A stretch of DNA of 12,924 bases from Chloroflexota bacterium. GTDB taxonomy: Bacteria; Chloroflexota; Limnocylindria; Limnocylindrales; CSP1-4. A model generated the notes under the pieces. The model worked only from the letters and a program-made list of their open reading frames with translations. It was not told where the DNA came from and ran no database searches. This document shows positions 6,218 to 12,924 of the stretch, in pieces. Each line of letters opens with the position of its first letter. Position 1 is the stretch's first letter. The position numbers were made by a program, and so were the translations under genes. The DNA is taken from contig JAJYMP010000772.1 of the NCBI GenBank assembly GCA_021786915.1, positions 1 to 12,924 on the forward strand. The letters run 5' to 3'.

Positions 6218-6965
6218 CTCCCGACGCTATGCGGGCGATCTGCAGGAACTGCGCCGGGTCGAGTGCTGCACGGCCCACGAACAGGCCGTCCACGCCCGGT
6301 TGGCTAAGGATCCCCGCCACCGCGTCGGCGCTGACGCTGCCGCCGTAGATGACCCGTGCCGACCCCCCGGCCGGCCCGATTCCGAGAAGCGCCTGGCGGA
6401 TGATCGCGTGGACGGTCGCGATGTGCTCCGGGGCAGCAGCCACGGAGCCGGCGCCGATCGCCCAGGCGGGCTCGTAAGCGATGACAACCCGATCAAGATG
6501 ATCGGGCGCAACGTGGACCAGGTCCGCCACAGCCTGCGCCGCAACAAACTCGCCGGCCGCGACCGCGGCGCCCGGCGATGGCTCGCCGACGCACAGGATC
6601 GGCGTCATTTCCCAGCGCAGGATCGCGGCGACCTTGAGCGCGATCAGCCCGTCGTCCTCGCCGTGGTCCCGCCGTCGCTCCGAGTGGCCGCACTCCACGT
6701 AGGCGCAGCCGAGATCGGCGAGCATCGGCGCCGAGACGTCGCCCGTGTGCGCTCCGGCATCCTCTGGATGGACGTCCTGTGCCCCCCACGTAATCTCGCT
6801 CCCGGCGAGCTCCTCGCGAGCGGCCCAGATCGCGGGGAAGGGGGGCAGGATGAACAGCTGCAGACCGGTCAGGTCCCTCGATGACGCCCGCACGGACTCG
6901 CACCAGACCCTGGCATCGGTCGAGGTCAGGTTCATCTTGGTGCTGGTGCCCACGAGCAGGTTCAT
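6189..6965 (-). CDS. triosephosphate isomerase paralogue, EryH-like (probable tetrulose-phosphate isomerase)
   Basis: The start ATG at 6965 overlaps the SorC stop as ATGA, giving 258 residues; a longer frame to 7079 adds 38 residues without similarity. The TIM-barrel catalytic set is present: Lys10 (TKMN), His94 (ECGHSERR) and Glu165 (AYEPAWAIGAG, with loop 6), plus GAQD (61-64), VIYGGSVSA (205-213) and DGLFVGRAALDP (226-237). The canonical N-terminal GNWKMN is GTSTKMN here, as in EryH/TpiA2-type paralogues (typically GTSWKMN), which isomerise L-erythrulose 1-phosphate to D-erythrulose 4-phosphate. Its place inside a sugar-uptake operon next to an RpiB paralogue argues against a housekeeping glycolytic role. 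Family assignment is firm, substrate inferred. Confidence 0.9.
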   Translation of the reverse strand: MNLLVGTSTKMNLTSTDARVWCESVRASSRDLTGLQLFILPPFPAIWAAREELAGSEITWGAQDVHPEDAGAHTGDVSAPMLADLGCAYVECGHSERRRDHGEDDGLIALKVAAILRWEMTPILCVGEPSPGAAVAAGEFVAAQAVADLVHVAPDHLDRVVIAYEPAWAIGAGSVAAAPEHIATVHAIIRQALLGIGPAGGSARVIYGGSVSADAVAGILSQPGVDGLFVGRAALDPAQFLQIARIASGVAATRVAAA

Positions 6966-8008
6966 GCCCTTGGCGCCGATCCCATGACCGTATCGTCGAG
7001 CAGAGCCTCGGCCGTGCCGACATCGGTGATGATGGACTTCACCCAGCGCCCCCGGAGCGCGCCGCGGATGGGCAGCCACTTGCTTGGGCCACCAGCGATC
7101 GCCACGGAGCGAGGCACCCGGGCGAGCTGGTCGAGGTTCATTCCGATGACCCGACCGTCGAGCGGCGACGGCAACTTGGAACCGCCGTCGTCATACCAGC
7201 AGAGGCTGATGTTGCCGACTGCGCCGCGCTCGAGCATCATCTGGACCTGCGCCGGCGTGATGAGGTCGCCGCCCCGGCGCAGGAGCTCGGACAAGCCGAC
7301 GGTGCCGATGCCGATCACGGCGAAGTTGACAATGCCGTGCAGCTCAAGGGCGCGGATCGCGAACGGGTCCTGGGCCAGCAGGGCGTCGCGCATCTCGGGC
7401 GTCGCAGCGACAGCGGGCGTAGGGAGGAAGGCTGCCTCGGCACCGAGCAGCTCGGCGAGCCGCCGCGTGGACTGGGAGACGTCGAGCTGGACCCTCGGGT
7501 CGCCGAGCGAGCCCAGCATCTCGACCACGTGCGTGGCGGCCTGGCGGTGCACGGGCTCCAGGTGCGACACCATCGACATCACCGGGCGGCTCCACGACAC
7601 GCAGCCGACGACGCCGAGGTCGAACAGCGACGACTGCAGGTATGTCGCGGCAGCGACCCCGAGCTCCTCCCCGATCTCCGCCTCGGTCGCCGACTCGTCC
7701 ACGTGGACGATGTGGACGTCCTCGAGGCCGTACTTCCGCTCGAGCTCCTCCTCGATGCCCGCATAGATCCCGGGCGGCGGCACAACGATGGTCCGCACGA
7801 TCCCAGCCTCCACCGCCATCGAGAGCAAGCGCGAGACGCGCGACTGGCTGATGTGCAGGCGCGACGCTATCTCCGGTTGGCGCATGCCCCGGCGGTGGTA
7901 CAGGTGCGCGATCTTCGTGATGAGGCGCAACTGGTCGAGTTCCTCGGCGTGGCGGGTAGCCGGGTCGAGCGCCGCGGCACGCCCGCGGGCTGAACGCCTG
8001 GCGCTCAT
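6962..8008 (-). CDS. SorC-family sugar-responsive transcriptional regulator
   Basis: This 348-residue protein has an N-terminal HTH (about 44-66, QPEIASRLHISQSRVSRLL) and a C-terminal sugar-phosphate-binding domain of the SorC/DeoR-type fold. Visible motifs are GCVSWSRPV (135-143, family GxxWGxT), GIGTV (233-237), GAVGNISL (262-269), YDDGG (272-276), VIGMNLDQL (287-295), AGGPSK (305-310) and IITD (326-329) near the end. Such proteins bind phosphorylated intermediates and control the linked catabolic operon; EryD of erythritol loci belongs to the same family. A good GGAGG (8016-8020, minus strand) precedes the ATG by 7 bases. The gene sits 157 bases downstream of the kinase, the largest gap in the operon, and its stop overlaps the TIM start. 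Confidence 0.92.
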   Translation of the reverse strand: MSARRSARGRAAALDPATRHAEELDQLRLITKIAHLYHRRGMRQPEIASRLHISQSRVSRLLSMAVEAGIVRTIVVPPPGIYAGIEEELERKYGLEDVHIVHVDESATEAEIGEELGVAAATYLQSSLFDLGVVGCVSWSRPVMSMVSHLEPVHRQAATHVVEMLGSLGDPRVQLDVSQSTRRLAELLGAEAAFLPTPAVAATPEMRDALLAQDPFAIRALELHGIVNFAVIGIGTVGLSELLRRGGDLITPAQVQMMLERGAVGNISLCWYDDGGSKLPSPLDGRVIGMNLDQLARVPRSVAIAGGPSKWLPIRGALRGRWVKSIITDVGTAEALLDDTVMGSAPRA

Positions 8009-8020
8009 GCGGTGGCCTCC

Positions 8021-8038
8021 GATCCGGTCGATCCGGTC
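8021..8038 (-). repeat. tandem 9-base repeat upstream of SorC gene
   Basis: Two perfect copies of GACCGGATC (minus strand), directly adjacent, sit just before the Shine-Dalgarno of the SorC gene. They could be part of an operator or a chance duplication. Confidence 0.5.
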
Positions 8039-8165
8039 TGGCGGAACAGGGGGCGACTAGTTTCCACACCGCGGGCGGGAAGGCACACGGGGCGACTCCA
8101 TGCCGTGGTGGGGCGAACAGCAGGCAGCGCCCGCTGGGGCCACAACAGCATCGAGGCCCCCACAA

Positions 8166-9659
8166 TCATGCCAGCAGCGCCTCGACGAGGCGCACCCAGT
8201 GCTCATACCCCTCGAGCGCGTAGGAGCGATCCTCCCCCGGCGCAAACCGCGTCGCCCGGGAGCGGTCCTGGGCGAAGTAGCGCGGGACCGCCTCGCCGAT
8301 GCCGCCGAGGGCCGCCTTGGCGGCGCCGATGCTCGTCACCTCGGCCAGCACTGGCCGGACGACGGTCCGGCCCAGGAGGTCTGCCAGGACCTGGCACAGG
8401 TAGTCGTTAGCCGCACCGCCGCCGTCCACCGCGACGTCCCCGCTCACCGAGTCGGACGACGCGCCCATCGCAACGCAAAGGTCGTGCGCTTGGAAGGCCA
8501 TCGCCTCGATCCCGGCTCGGGTCATGTCTCGGACCGAGGCGTCCATACCCAGGCCGGTGATGGCCGCGCCGCGGCCGGCTGGCCAGCGCGGGGCGCCCAT
8601 CTGGGTGAACGAGGGGAGCACGTAGACGCGGTCGGCAGGGGGCAGCGGCGAGCGGTCCATGGGCGAGGCCCAGGCCACCGGGTCTCTGAACCGCTCGGAT
8701 AGCCACTTCACCGTGAAGCCAGAGTGGAATGCCGATCCCTCGAGCTCATAGCAGGCGCGCCCGAGGTGATCCTCCCAGCCCACGCTGGTGACGAGTCCGC
8801 GCACCAGCGGCGCCTCATCGCCCGTGTTGAGGCAGGCGACGCCTGACGTGCCGAACGTGACCTTGAGTTCGCCTCGGTCCTCGCAGCCGTGCCCGTACAG
8901 CGACGCCTGCTGATCGGCGATGAGCCCGGAGATGGGGATGGAGGCCCCGCACAGATGGGGGTCAGTGGTGCCGAACGTCGCCGACGAGGCGCGGATCTCG
9001 GGCAGGCACGAGATCGGCACGCCGAGGGCATCTGAGAGCTCAGAGTCCCACGCCCGACGGCGCAGGTCCATCAACTGGTAGCGGGACGCGTTCGAGACGT
9101 CGGTCCCGTGCGCCCTCCCGCCGGAGAGCCGGTAGAGCAGCCAGGAATCGACGGTCCCCACCTGGAGGTCGCCGATGTCGGCCAAGCGCCGGATGGACGG
9201 GTGCTGGTCGAACAGCCAGGCCACCTTCGAGCCGAAGAAGAACGTGTGGTTCGAGAGCCCGGTCTTGGTCCTGATGAGTTCGTCGAGGCCAGCCGCACGC
9301 CACGCTTCGACCTTGGGCGCGCTCTGCTCGGACATCCATAGGATGCCCGGATAGAGCGGGCGTCCGGTTGACCGCTGCCAGACGAACGCCGTTTCGCGCA
9401 TGTTGGTCAATCCGACGGCCACCGCATGGCGCCCCTGCGACTCGGCCATCGAGATGGCGTCACGCAGGACCGAGATCGACGCCGAGACGATCCGCTCGGC
9501 GTCGATCTCCACCCATCCGGGTCGCGGGAACGACAACTCGAGGTCCTGATGGGCGCAGACGACGTGCTCCCCCGTCGCGACGTCGAACAGCAGACTCCGG
9601 ACACCGTGCGTGCCGCAATCGACCGCCACGACGGATCGAGACCGGCGGGGCCGCTCCAT
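8166..9659 (-). CDS. FGGY-family carbohydrate kinase, GlpK/EryA-like
   Basis: This 497-residue kinase of the hexokinase-actin fold has the N-terminal phosphate motif VAVDCGTHGVRSLLFD (11-26), then GLTNMRETAFVWQRSTGRPL (83-102) with the Arg88-Glu89 pair that contacts the polyol in GlpK. The catalytic base Asp249 is in LIADQQASLYG, KVTFGTS (266-272) follows, then the C-terminal YVLPSFTQMGAPRW and the adenine-site VDGGGAANDYLCQVLADLLG (411-430). Overall it resembles glycerol kinase more than xylulokinase. The position of E. coli GlpK Tyr135, a glycerol ligand, is Phe140 here, so the substrate probably differs from glycerol; erythritol or another short polyol fits the operon. ATG begins one base after the permease stop. 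Confidence 0.9.
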   Translation of the reverse strand: MERPRRSRSVVAVDCGTHGVRSLLFDVATGEHVVCAHQDLELSFPRPGWVEIDAERIVSASISVLRDAISMAESQGRHAVAVGLTNMRETAFVWQRSTGRPLYPGILWMSEQSAPKVEAWRAAGLDELIRTKTGLSNHTFFFGSKVAWLFDQHPSIRRLADIGDLQVGTVDSWLLYRLSGGRAHGTDVSNASRYQLMDLRRRAWDSELSDALGVPISCLPEIRASSATFGTTDPHLCGASIPISGLIADQQASLYGHGCEDRGELKVTFGTSGVACLNTGDEAPLVRGLVTSVGWEDHLGRACYELEGSAFHSGFTVKWLSERFRDPVAWASPMDRSPLPPADRVYVLPSFTQMGAPRWPAGRGAAITGLGMDASVRDMTRAGIEAMAFQAHDLCVAMGASSDSVSGDVAVDGGGAANDYLCQVLADLLGRTVVRPVLAEVTSIGAAKAALGGIGEAVPRYFAQDRSRATRFAPGEDRSYALEGYEHWVRLVEALLA

Positions 9660-9660
9660 G

Positions 9661-10656
9661 TCAGACCCGCTGCGTCAGGAGGCGGTCCTGGAGACTCGAG
9701 AGGAGGATGGCGAGCAGGAGGACGAGACCGAACACGATCTGCTGGACCGACGTCTCAACGCCGTATAGGTTCATCAGGTTGGTGATCGTCCCGATGACCA
9801 GCACTGCGCCCAGGAGCCCGCTCACTCTGCCCCGGCCGCCGTTGAGGGCGGTGCCGCCGAGAGTGGCCCCAGCGAACACGTAGAGGATGACGCCGTTGCC
9901 CATCGACGCGTCGATCGATGCCAGCCGGCCGACCTGCAGGATGCCGCCCGCCGCGGCACTCAGCCCGGCCAGCACGAATGCCACGATCAGCACGCGGTTC
10001 ACATTGACGCCCGAGACCCGGCATGCCTCCTCGTTGTTGCCGATGCCCACGAGGCTCCGTCCAAAGGCTGTCTGCCGCATGAAAACGTGGGCGACGAGGA
10101 AGAGCACGAGCAGCACCGGCACGGCCACCGGCCACTGGCCGAGGATCCGGGTCGCGCCCAGCCACGTGTACTCGGGCGGCAGGTGGTAGACGCCCTCGGG
10201 AATCAGGAAGATCACCATGCCCTCGAGGGTCAGCAGGGTCGCCAGCGTGACCAGGAAGGCGTTGACCTTCAACTGCACGACGATCAGGCCATTGACCAGG
10301 CCGACGACGGCCCCGACCACCACGGTCAAGAGCAAGGCGAGCATCGGATTGAGGCCCAGCTGCGTGATGGCGACGATTCCGACGGCCGGCGCGAACGCGA
10401 ACGTGCCCTCGATTGACAGGTCGAGCCGGCCCGCGATCATGACGAAGAACATGCCGACGACCATGCAGCCGAGGGGCGAGGCGCCCCACAGCAGGTTGAG
10501 GATGTTCCGGAGCGTCAGGAACCCGGGCAGCAACGAGCCGACCACTGCCAGTAGCAGGAAGATCACCCAGATCAGGTGTTCAGAGGCGATCCTCCGGGCC
10601 AGGGTCTTGACGCGGCTGGGCGTCGAGCCGCTGATCGCCTCGACAGCGGAGCCCAT
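9661..10656 (-). CDS. sugar ABC transporter permease, RbsC/XylH type (BPD_transp_2)
   Basis: This 331-residue integral membrane protein has about nine or ten hydrophobic segments, starting with HLIWVIFLLLAVVGSLLPGF. It carries the family signature GRLDLSIEGTFAFA (the GxDLSVG-type motif) and, later, the EAA-like cytoplasmic loop GRSLVGIGNNEEACRVSGVN, followed by GATLGGTALNGGRG. The frame opens at 10674 with an ATG overlapping the ATPase stop, but a perfect AGGAGG lies between that codon and the ATG at 10656 with 7-base spacing, so I use 10656. It forms the translocation path for the substrate captured by the binding protein and is energised by the upstream double ATPase. Confidence 0.92.
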   Translation of the reverse strand: MGSAVEAISGSTPSRVKTLARRIASEHLIWVIFLLLAVVGSLLPGFLTLRNILNLLWGASPLGCMVVGMFFVMIAGRLDLSIEGTFAFAPAVGIVAITQLGLNPMLALLLTVVVGAVVGLVNGLIVVQLKVNAFLVTLATLLTLEGMVIFLIPEGVYHLPPEYTWLGATRILGQWPVAVPVLLVLFLVAHVFMRQTAFGRSLVGIGNNEEACRVSGVNVNRVLIVAFVLAGLSAAAGGILQVGRLASIDASMGNGVILYVFAGATLGGTALNGGRGRVSGLLGAVLVIGTITNLMNLYGVETSVQQIVFGLVLLLAILLSSLQDRLLTQRV

Positions 10657-10670
10657 GGTGGATCCTCCTG

Positions 10671-12194
10671 TCATGATGCCGTAACCCCCTGCGCTGCCCT
10701 GTAGATCTCGCCGGCTTCGAACCCGGGGGCCGTCCGCTGGATCTCCCTGACGACCCGGCCTTTGTAGAAGATCAACACCCGGTCGCAGGTGTCCACAAGC
10801 TCGTCCTCACTCTCGCTGGTCATGATCACGCCACTGTGGGCGGCAAGTTCGTGGCGGATAACGTTGAGGAGTTGGGGCTTCGTCGCGATGTCCACGCCGC
10901 GCGTCGGCTCGTTGAGCAGGTATAGCCGCGGCCGCATCAGCGTCAGCCTGCCGATCATTACCTTCTGGCGGTTGCCGCCGGACAGCGAGTTGATGACGGC
11001 ATCGGGGCTCGGCGGCTGGACCTCCATGCGGTCGATAGTCCCAACGGCGGTCTCACGCATGCGCTTGTCGTCGAGCAAGCCGAGCCGGTTCGCGAAGCGC
11101 TGTGCGATCGGCAGGAGCAGGTTGTCGAGCACAGTCAGTGTATGGATCGTCGCGTACCGCTCGCGGTTCTTGGGCAGGTAGGCGATCCCGGCCCTCTTCG
11201 CCGCCATCGGGCTGCGCAGGCGGACCTGCCGGCCAGCCACCTCGAGCCGCCCAGTCGTCCCGAGAAGGCCACCGAGACCGTCGAGGAGCTCGTCCTTGCC
11301 CGAGCCCTCGACGCCTGCGATCCCCACCACTTCGTGCTCGCGCACGGTCAGGCTCACGCCGGCGAACGCGGTGCCCGACGCGAGGTCGTCGACGCGCAGG
11401 ATCTCGTCCCCGAGCTCGCGACCCTCGGCCCCATTGACCTTGGCCCCCGCGGCGTCGCCGACGATCTTGGCCGCAAGCTGCGCCGAGGTGGTGCCCGCGA
11501 CGTCGAGCGTGTCGACGCTCACGCCGTCGCGCATAACGGTCACCCGGTCGCAGGCGGCGAGGACCTCGTTGATGTGGTGCGTGATCAGCGTGAACGAGCG
11601 CCGGTACGTGGGATCGTTGGCGAGCTCGTGCAGCTCGCGGAGCAGCGATTCGCGACGTGCGCCCGAGAGGCTCGCGGTGATCTCGTCGAGCAAGACGATC
11701 TGCGCGCCCTCGAGGAAGACTGCCTTACCGAATGCAAGCAGCTGCTGCGTCTCCACTGGCAGCGAGACCAGCGGGTCGTGGGGCGCCACGTGGAGGCCGA
11801 GCCGCTCATCTATCTCGGCGACCTTGCGGCGCATGGCCCCCCGGTCAAGGATGCCGTGACGGCTGAAGCTGCGGTCACCGAGGAACAGGTAGTCCTCGAC
11901 CGTGAGGTAGGGGAGGCGCGGCGGGTCCTGCGGGATCAGGACGACGCCGAATTCACGAGCCAGGCTGGGCGTCCACCGGCGCGAGCCCAGAACGCTCATG
12001 TCGCCGATCACGAGCTCTCCGCTGGACGGCTCCATGACCCCGGCGACCATGTTCATCAGCACCGTCTTGCCGGCGCCGTTCTTGCCGATGATCCCGTGGA
12101 TCGAGCCCCAGTGGACGTCCAGGGTGGCATCTGCCACCCCTGACCGCCCGCCGAACTCCTTACGGAGCCCTCGAACTGCGTATGCAACGTCCAC
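10671..12194 (-). CDS. sugar ABC transporter ATP-binding protein, RbsA-type double ATPase
   Basis: Two fused nucleotide-binding domains in 507 residues. NBD1 has Walker A GKNGAGKT (37-44), Walker B IVLLDE (166-171) and the H-loop ITHH (204-207), but a degenerate signature LPVET (145-149). NBD2 has signature LSGGN (404-408) but a non-consensus Walker A GVEGSGKD (294-301) and Walker B LYLLNEP, with Asn for Asp. Hence only the site pairing NBD1 Walker motifs with the NBD2 signature is fully consensus, as in the RbsA/MglA/AraG family though more extreme. The frame could start at 12251, but that lies inside a long stem-loop; the GTG at 12194 has AGGAG (12201-12205) 6 bases away, so I chose it. Confidence 0.92.
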   Translation of the reverse strand: MDVAYAVRGLRKEFGGRSGVADATLDVHWGSIHGIIGKNGAGKTVLMNMVAGVMEPSSGELVIGDMSVLGSRRWTPSLAREFGVVLIPQDPPRLPYLTVEDYLFLGDRSFSRHGILDRGAMRRKVAEIDERLGLHVAPHDPLVSLPVETQQLLAFGKAVFLEGAQIVLLDEITASLSGARRESLLRELHELANDPTYRRSFTLITHHINEVLAACDRVTVMRDGVSVDTLDVAGTTSAQLAAKIVGDAAGAKVNGAEGRELGDEILRVDDLASGTAFAGVSLTVREHEVVGIAGVEGSGKDELLDGLGGLLGTTGRLEVAGRQVRLRSPMAAKRAGIAYLPKNRERYATIHTLTVLDNLLLPIAQRFANRLGLLDDKRMRETAVGTIDRMEVQPPSPDAVINSLSGGNRQKVMIGRLTLMRPRLYLLNEPTRGVDIATKPQLLNVIRHELAAHSGVIMTSESEDELVDTCDRVLIFYKGRVVREIQRTAPGFEAGEIYRAAQGVTAS

Positions 12195-12208
12195 TGCGTG
12201 CTCCTGAT

Positions 12209-12247
12209 TGCTGGGGGTCGCCTCACCTTGGGAGGCGACCCCCAGCA
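12209..12247 (-). promoter_or_regulatory. intercistronic stem-loop between binding-protein and ATPase genes
   Basis: A perfect 16-bp inverted repeat, TGCTGGGGGTCGCCTC (12209-12224) with its complement (12232-12247), encloses a 7-base loop. No T-tract follows on either strand. It lies 31 bases after the binding-protein stop and just before the ATPase ribosome-binding site. Such structures after sugar-binding-protein genes usually stabilise or attenuate the message so that more binding protein than transporter is made. Confidence 0.75.
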
Positions 12248-12278
12248 GCACTCTTGCTACGGCTTGGCCGGACGGGGC

Positions 12279-12924
12279 TCAGCCACCACTTACGCCGACG
12301 TTGGCCCAGTGGTACGGGCTGTCGACGGGCACGGTCTCGGGGACGCTGAATGGCTTGGTCTTGTACCAAGGGCCGGGGAACGTCGGGTTCTTGGCAATGG
12401 TGACCGGGGCCCACGGCTTGCCGACCCAGTCAGGAACATTCTCGATGCCCGCGGAGGGCGTCGTGGTGCCGTGGCTCATCATGTCGTAAAGGAGCGTCTC
12501 GACGAGGTTGCCCTCGACGACGGCCGGCTGCTCGGAGCAGTGGGCCAGCTCGTTGCGGGCAATCGAGTCGAGCTCGGGCTTCGAGCAGTCCATGGAGGTC
12601 ACGGGGATGCGGTTGGTCGTGCCGGCGGCGAGGTTCGCACCGGCGGCCTGAAGCGCCGGGATCGCCCCGCCGACCGCCATGGTGCCGTCGACGCTGCCCA
12701 CCGCGAGGATGTTGCTCACGCCGTAGCGGGTGATGGCGTCCTGAACCGCCTTGAGGGCCGGGTCGGCCTGGTAGCCAAGATTCGCCCGCTCGACGATCTC
12801 GATCTTAGGGAACTTGGCCTTGAGTTGATCGAACACCGACTTGTAGCCGGCCGCGCGCTCCGCGTCGAACGAGTTGGTCACGTCACCGCGCAGCATCAGG
12901 ATGCCGCCGCCGTTTGCGCCCCAG
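12279..12924 (-). CDS. sugar ABC transporter substrate-binding protein, C-terminal part (runs off right edge)
   Basis: About 214 C-terminal residues are visible, ending GVSGG at 12279. The frame is open to the window edge (reading GANGGGILMLRGDVTNSF), so the internal ATG at 12896 is not the start; signal peptide and N-terminal lobe are missing. The GGGILMLRGDVTNSFDAERAA stretch matches the second-lobe entry of type I periplasmic sugar-binding proteins (Peripla_BP_4, RbsB-like: G.G.ILML.G......ER..G). It is followed by ALKAVQDAITRYGVSNILAV and VGSVDGTMAVGGAIPALQAAG. It delivers the substrate to the permease/ATPase pair encoded immediately downstream. The substrate cannot be told from this part. 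Confidence 0.85.
   Translation of the reverse strand, partial: WGANGGGILMLRGDVTNSFDAERAAGYKSVFDQLKAKFPKIEIVERANLGYQADPALKAVQDAITRYGVSNILAVGSVDGTMAVGGAIPALQAAGANLAAGTTNRIPVTSMDCSKPELDSIARNELAHCSEQPAVVEGNLVETLLYDMMSHGTTTPSAGIENVPDWVGKPWAPVTIAKNPTFPGPWYKTKPFSVPETVPVDSPYHWANVGVSGG

Noticed and set aside
4703..7022. Other GCCGACA copies (4703-4709, 7016-7022) as further tRNA pieces
   Set aside because: Both lie in the coding sequence of the Fic remnant and the SorC gene and lack any flanking D-arm or T-arm.
6881..7993. 370-codon plus-strand open frame
   Set aside because: Antisense to the SorC regulator, whose motifs are all present on the minus strand; the plus frame has none.
11142..12143. 333-codon plus-strand open frame
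   Set aside because: It is antisense to the RbsA-type ATPase, has no recognisable motif and shows the composition expected of the complement of GC-rich coding DNA.
1..12924. CRISPR array, insertion sequence or integrase
   Set aside because: No regularly spaced repeats, transposase or recombinase motif was seen on either strand, despite the island-like content.

Overview
This window is high-GC bacterial DNA that falls into two very different halves. The codon use and gene families fit a Chloroflexota- or Actinomycetota-like bacterium. That placement is inferred from the style of the XRE, AbiE, AlbA/Fic and SorC/ABC proteins; no marker gene is present to settle it.

Left half (about 1-5450) is a decaying defence/toxin-antitoxin island. 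From left to right it holds: the N-terminus of an XRE-type HTH protein running off the left edge (minus strand); a 32-residue plus-strand scrap of a DUF234/AAA_14-type ATPase; a minus-strand remnant of a RecG-like/AlbA_2-type ATP-binding protein (end of the HATPase domain plus winged helix) spread over three frames; two successive AbiE (type IV toxin-antitoxin) modules, each with an intact AbiEi antitoxin and a frameshifted AbiEii nucleotidyltransferase toxin; the 5' half of a tRNA-Thr(CGT); and a Fic-domain gene truncated at both ends with at least two frameshifts but still showing its HPFxDGN motif.

Right half (about 5700-12924) is an intact, tightly packed minus-strand carbohydrate operon. 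In order of transcription, right to left: a periplasmic sugar-binding protein (C-terminal part; the gene runs off the right edge), a strong intercistronic stem-loop, an RbsA-type double ATPase, an RbsC-type permease, a GlpK-like FGGY kinase, a SorC-family sugar-responsive regulator, a triosephosphate-isomerase paralogue and an RpiB paralogue. Most junctions overlap or abut, which indicates co-transcription and translational coupling.

The TpiA + RpiB + SorC + FGGY kinase + ABC importer set resembles the erythritol/threitol (tetritol) catabolic loci, where EryH (TpiA-like) and EryI (RpiB-like) interconvert tetrulose/tetrose phosphates. Residue changes support duties other than glycolysis or the pentose-phosphate pathway: the TIM N-terminal motif is GTSTKMN instead of GNWKMN, RpiB has Ser where E. 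coli RpiB has the ring-opening His99, and the kinase has Phe where GlpK has the glycerol-contacting Tyr135. The expected dehydrogenase(s) are not in the window and would lie beyond the right edge or elsewhere. The model is that a C4 polyol (or similar) is imported by the ABC system, phosphorylated by the kinase, oxidised by an unseen dehydrogenase and isomerised by the TIM and RpiB paralogues towards erythrose 4-phosphate, with SorC sensing a phosphorylated intermediate.

Every frameshift I found is in the left half and none in the seven right-hand genes, so the damage looks like real decay of an accessory island and not uniform sequencing error.
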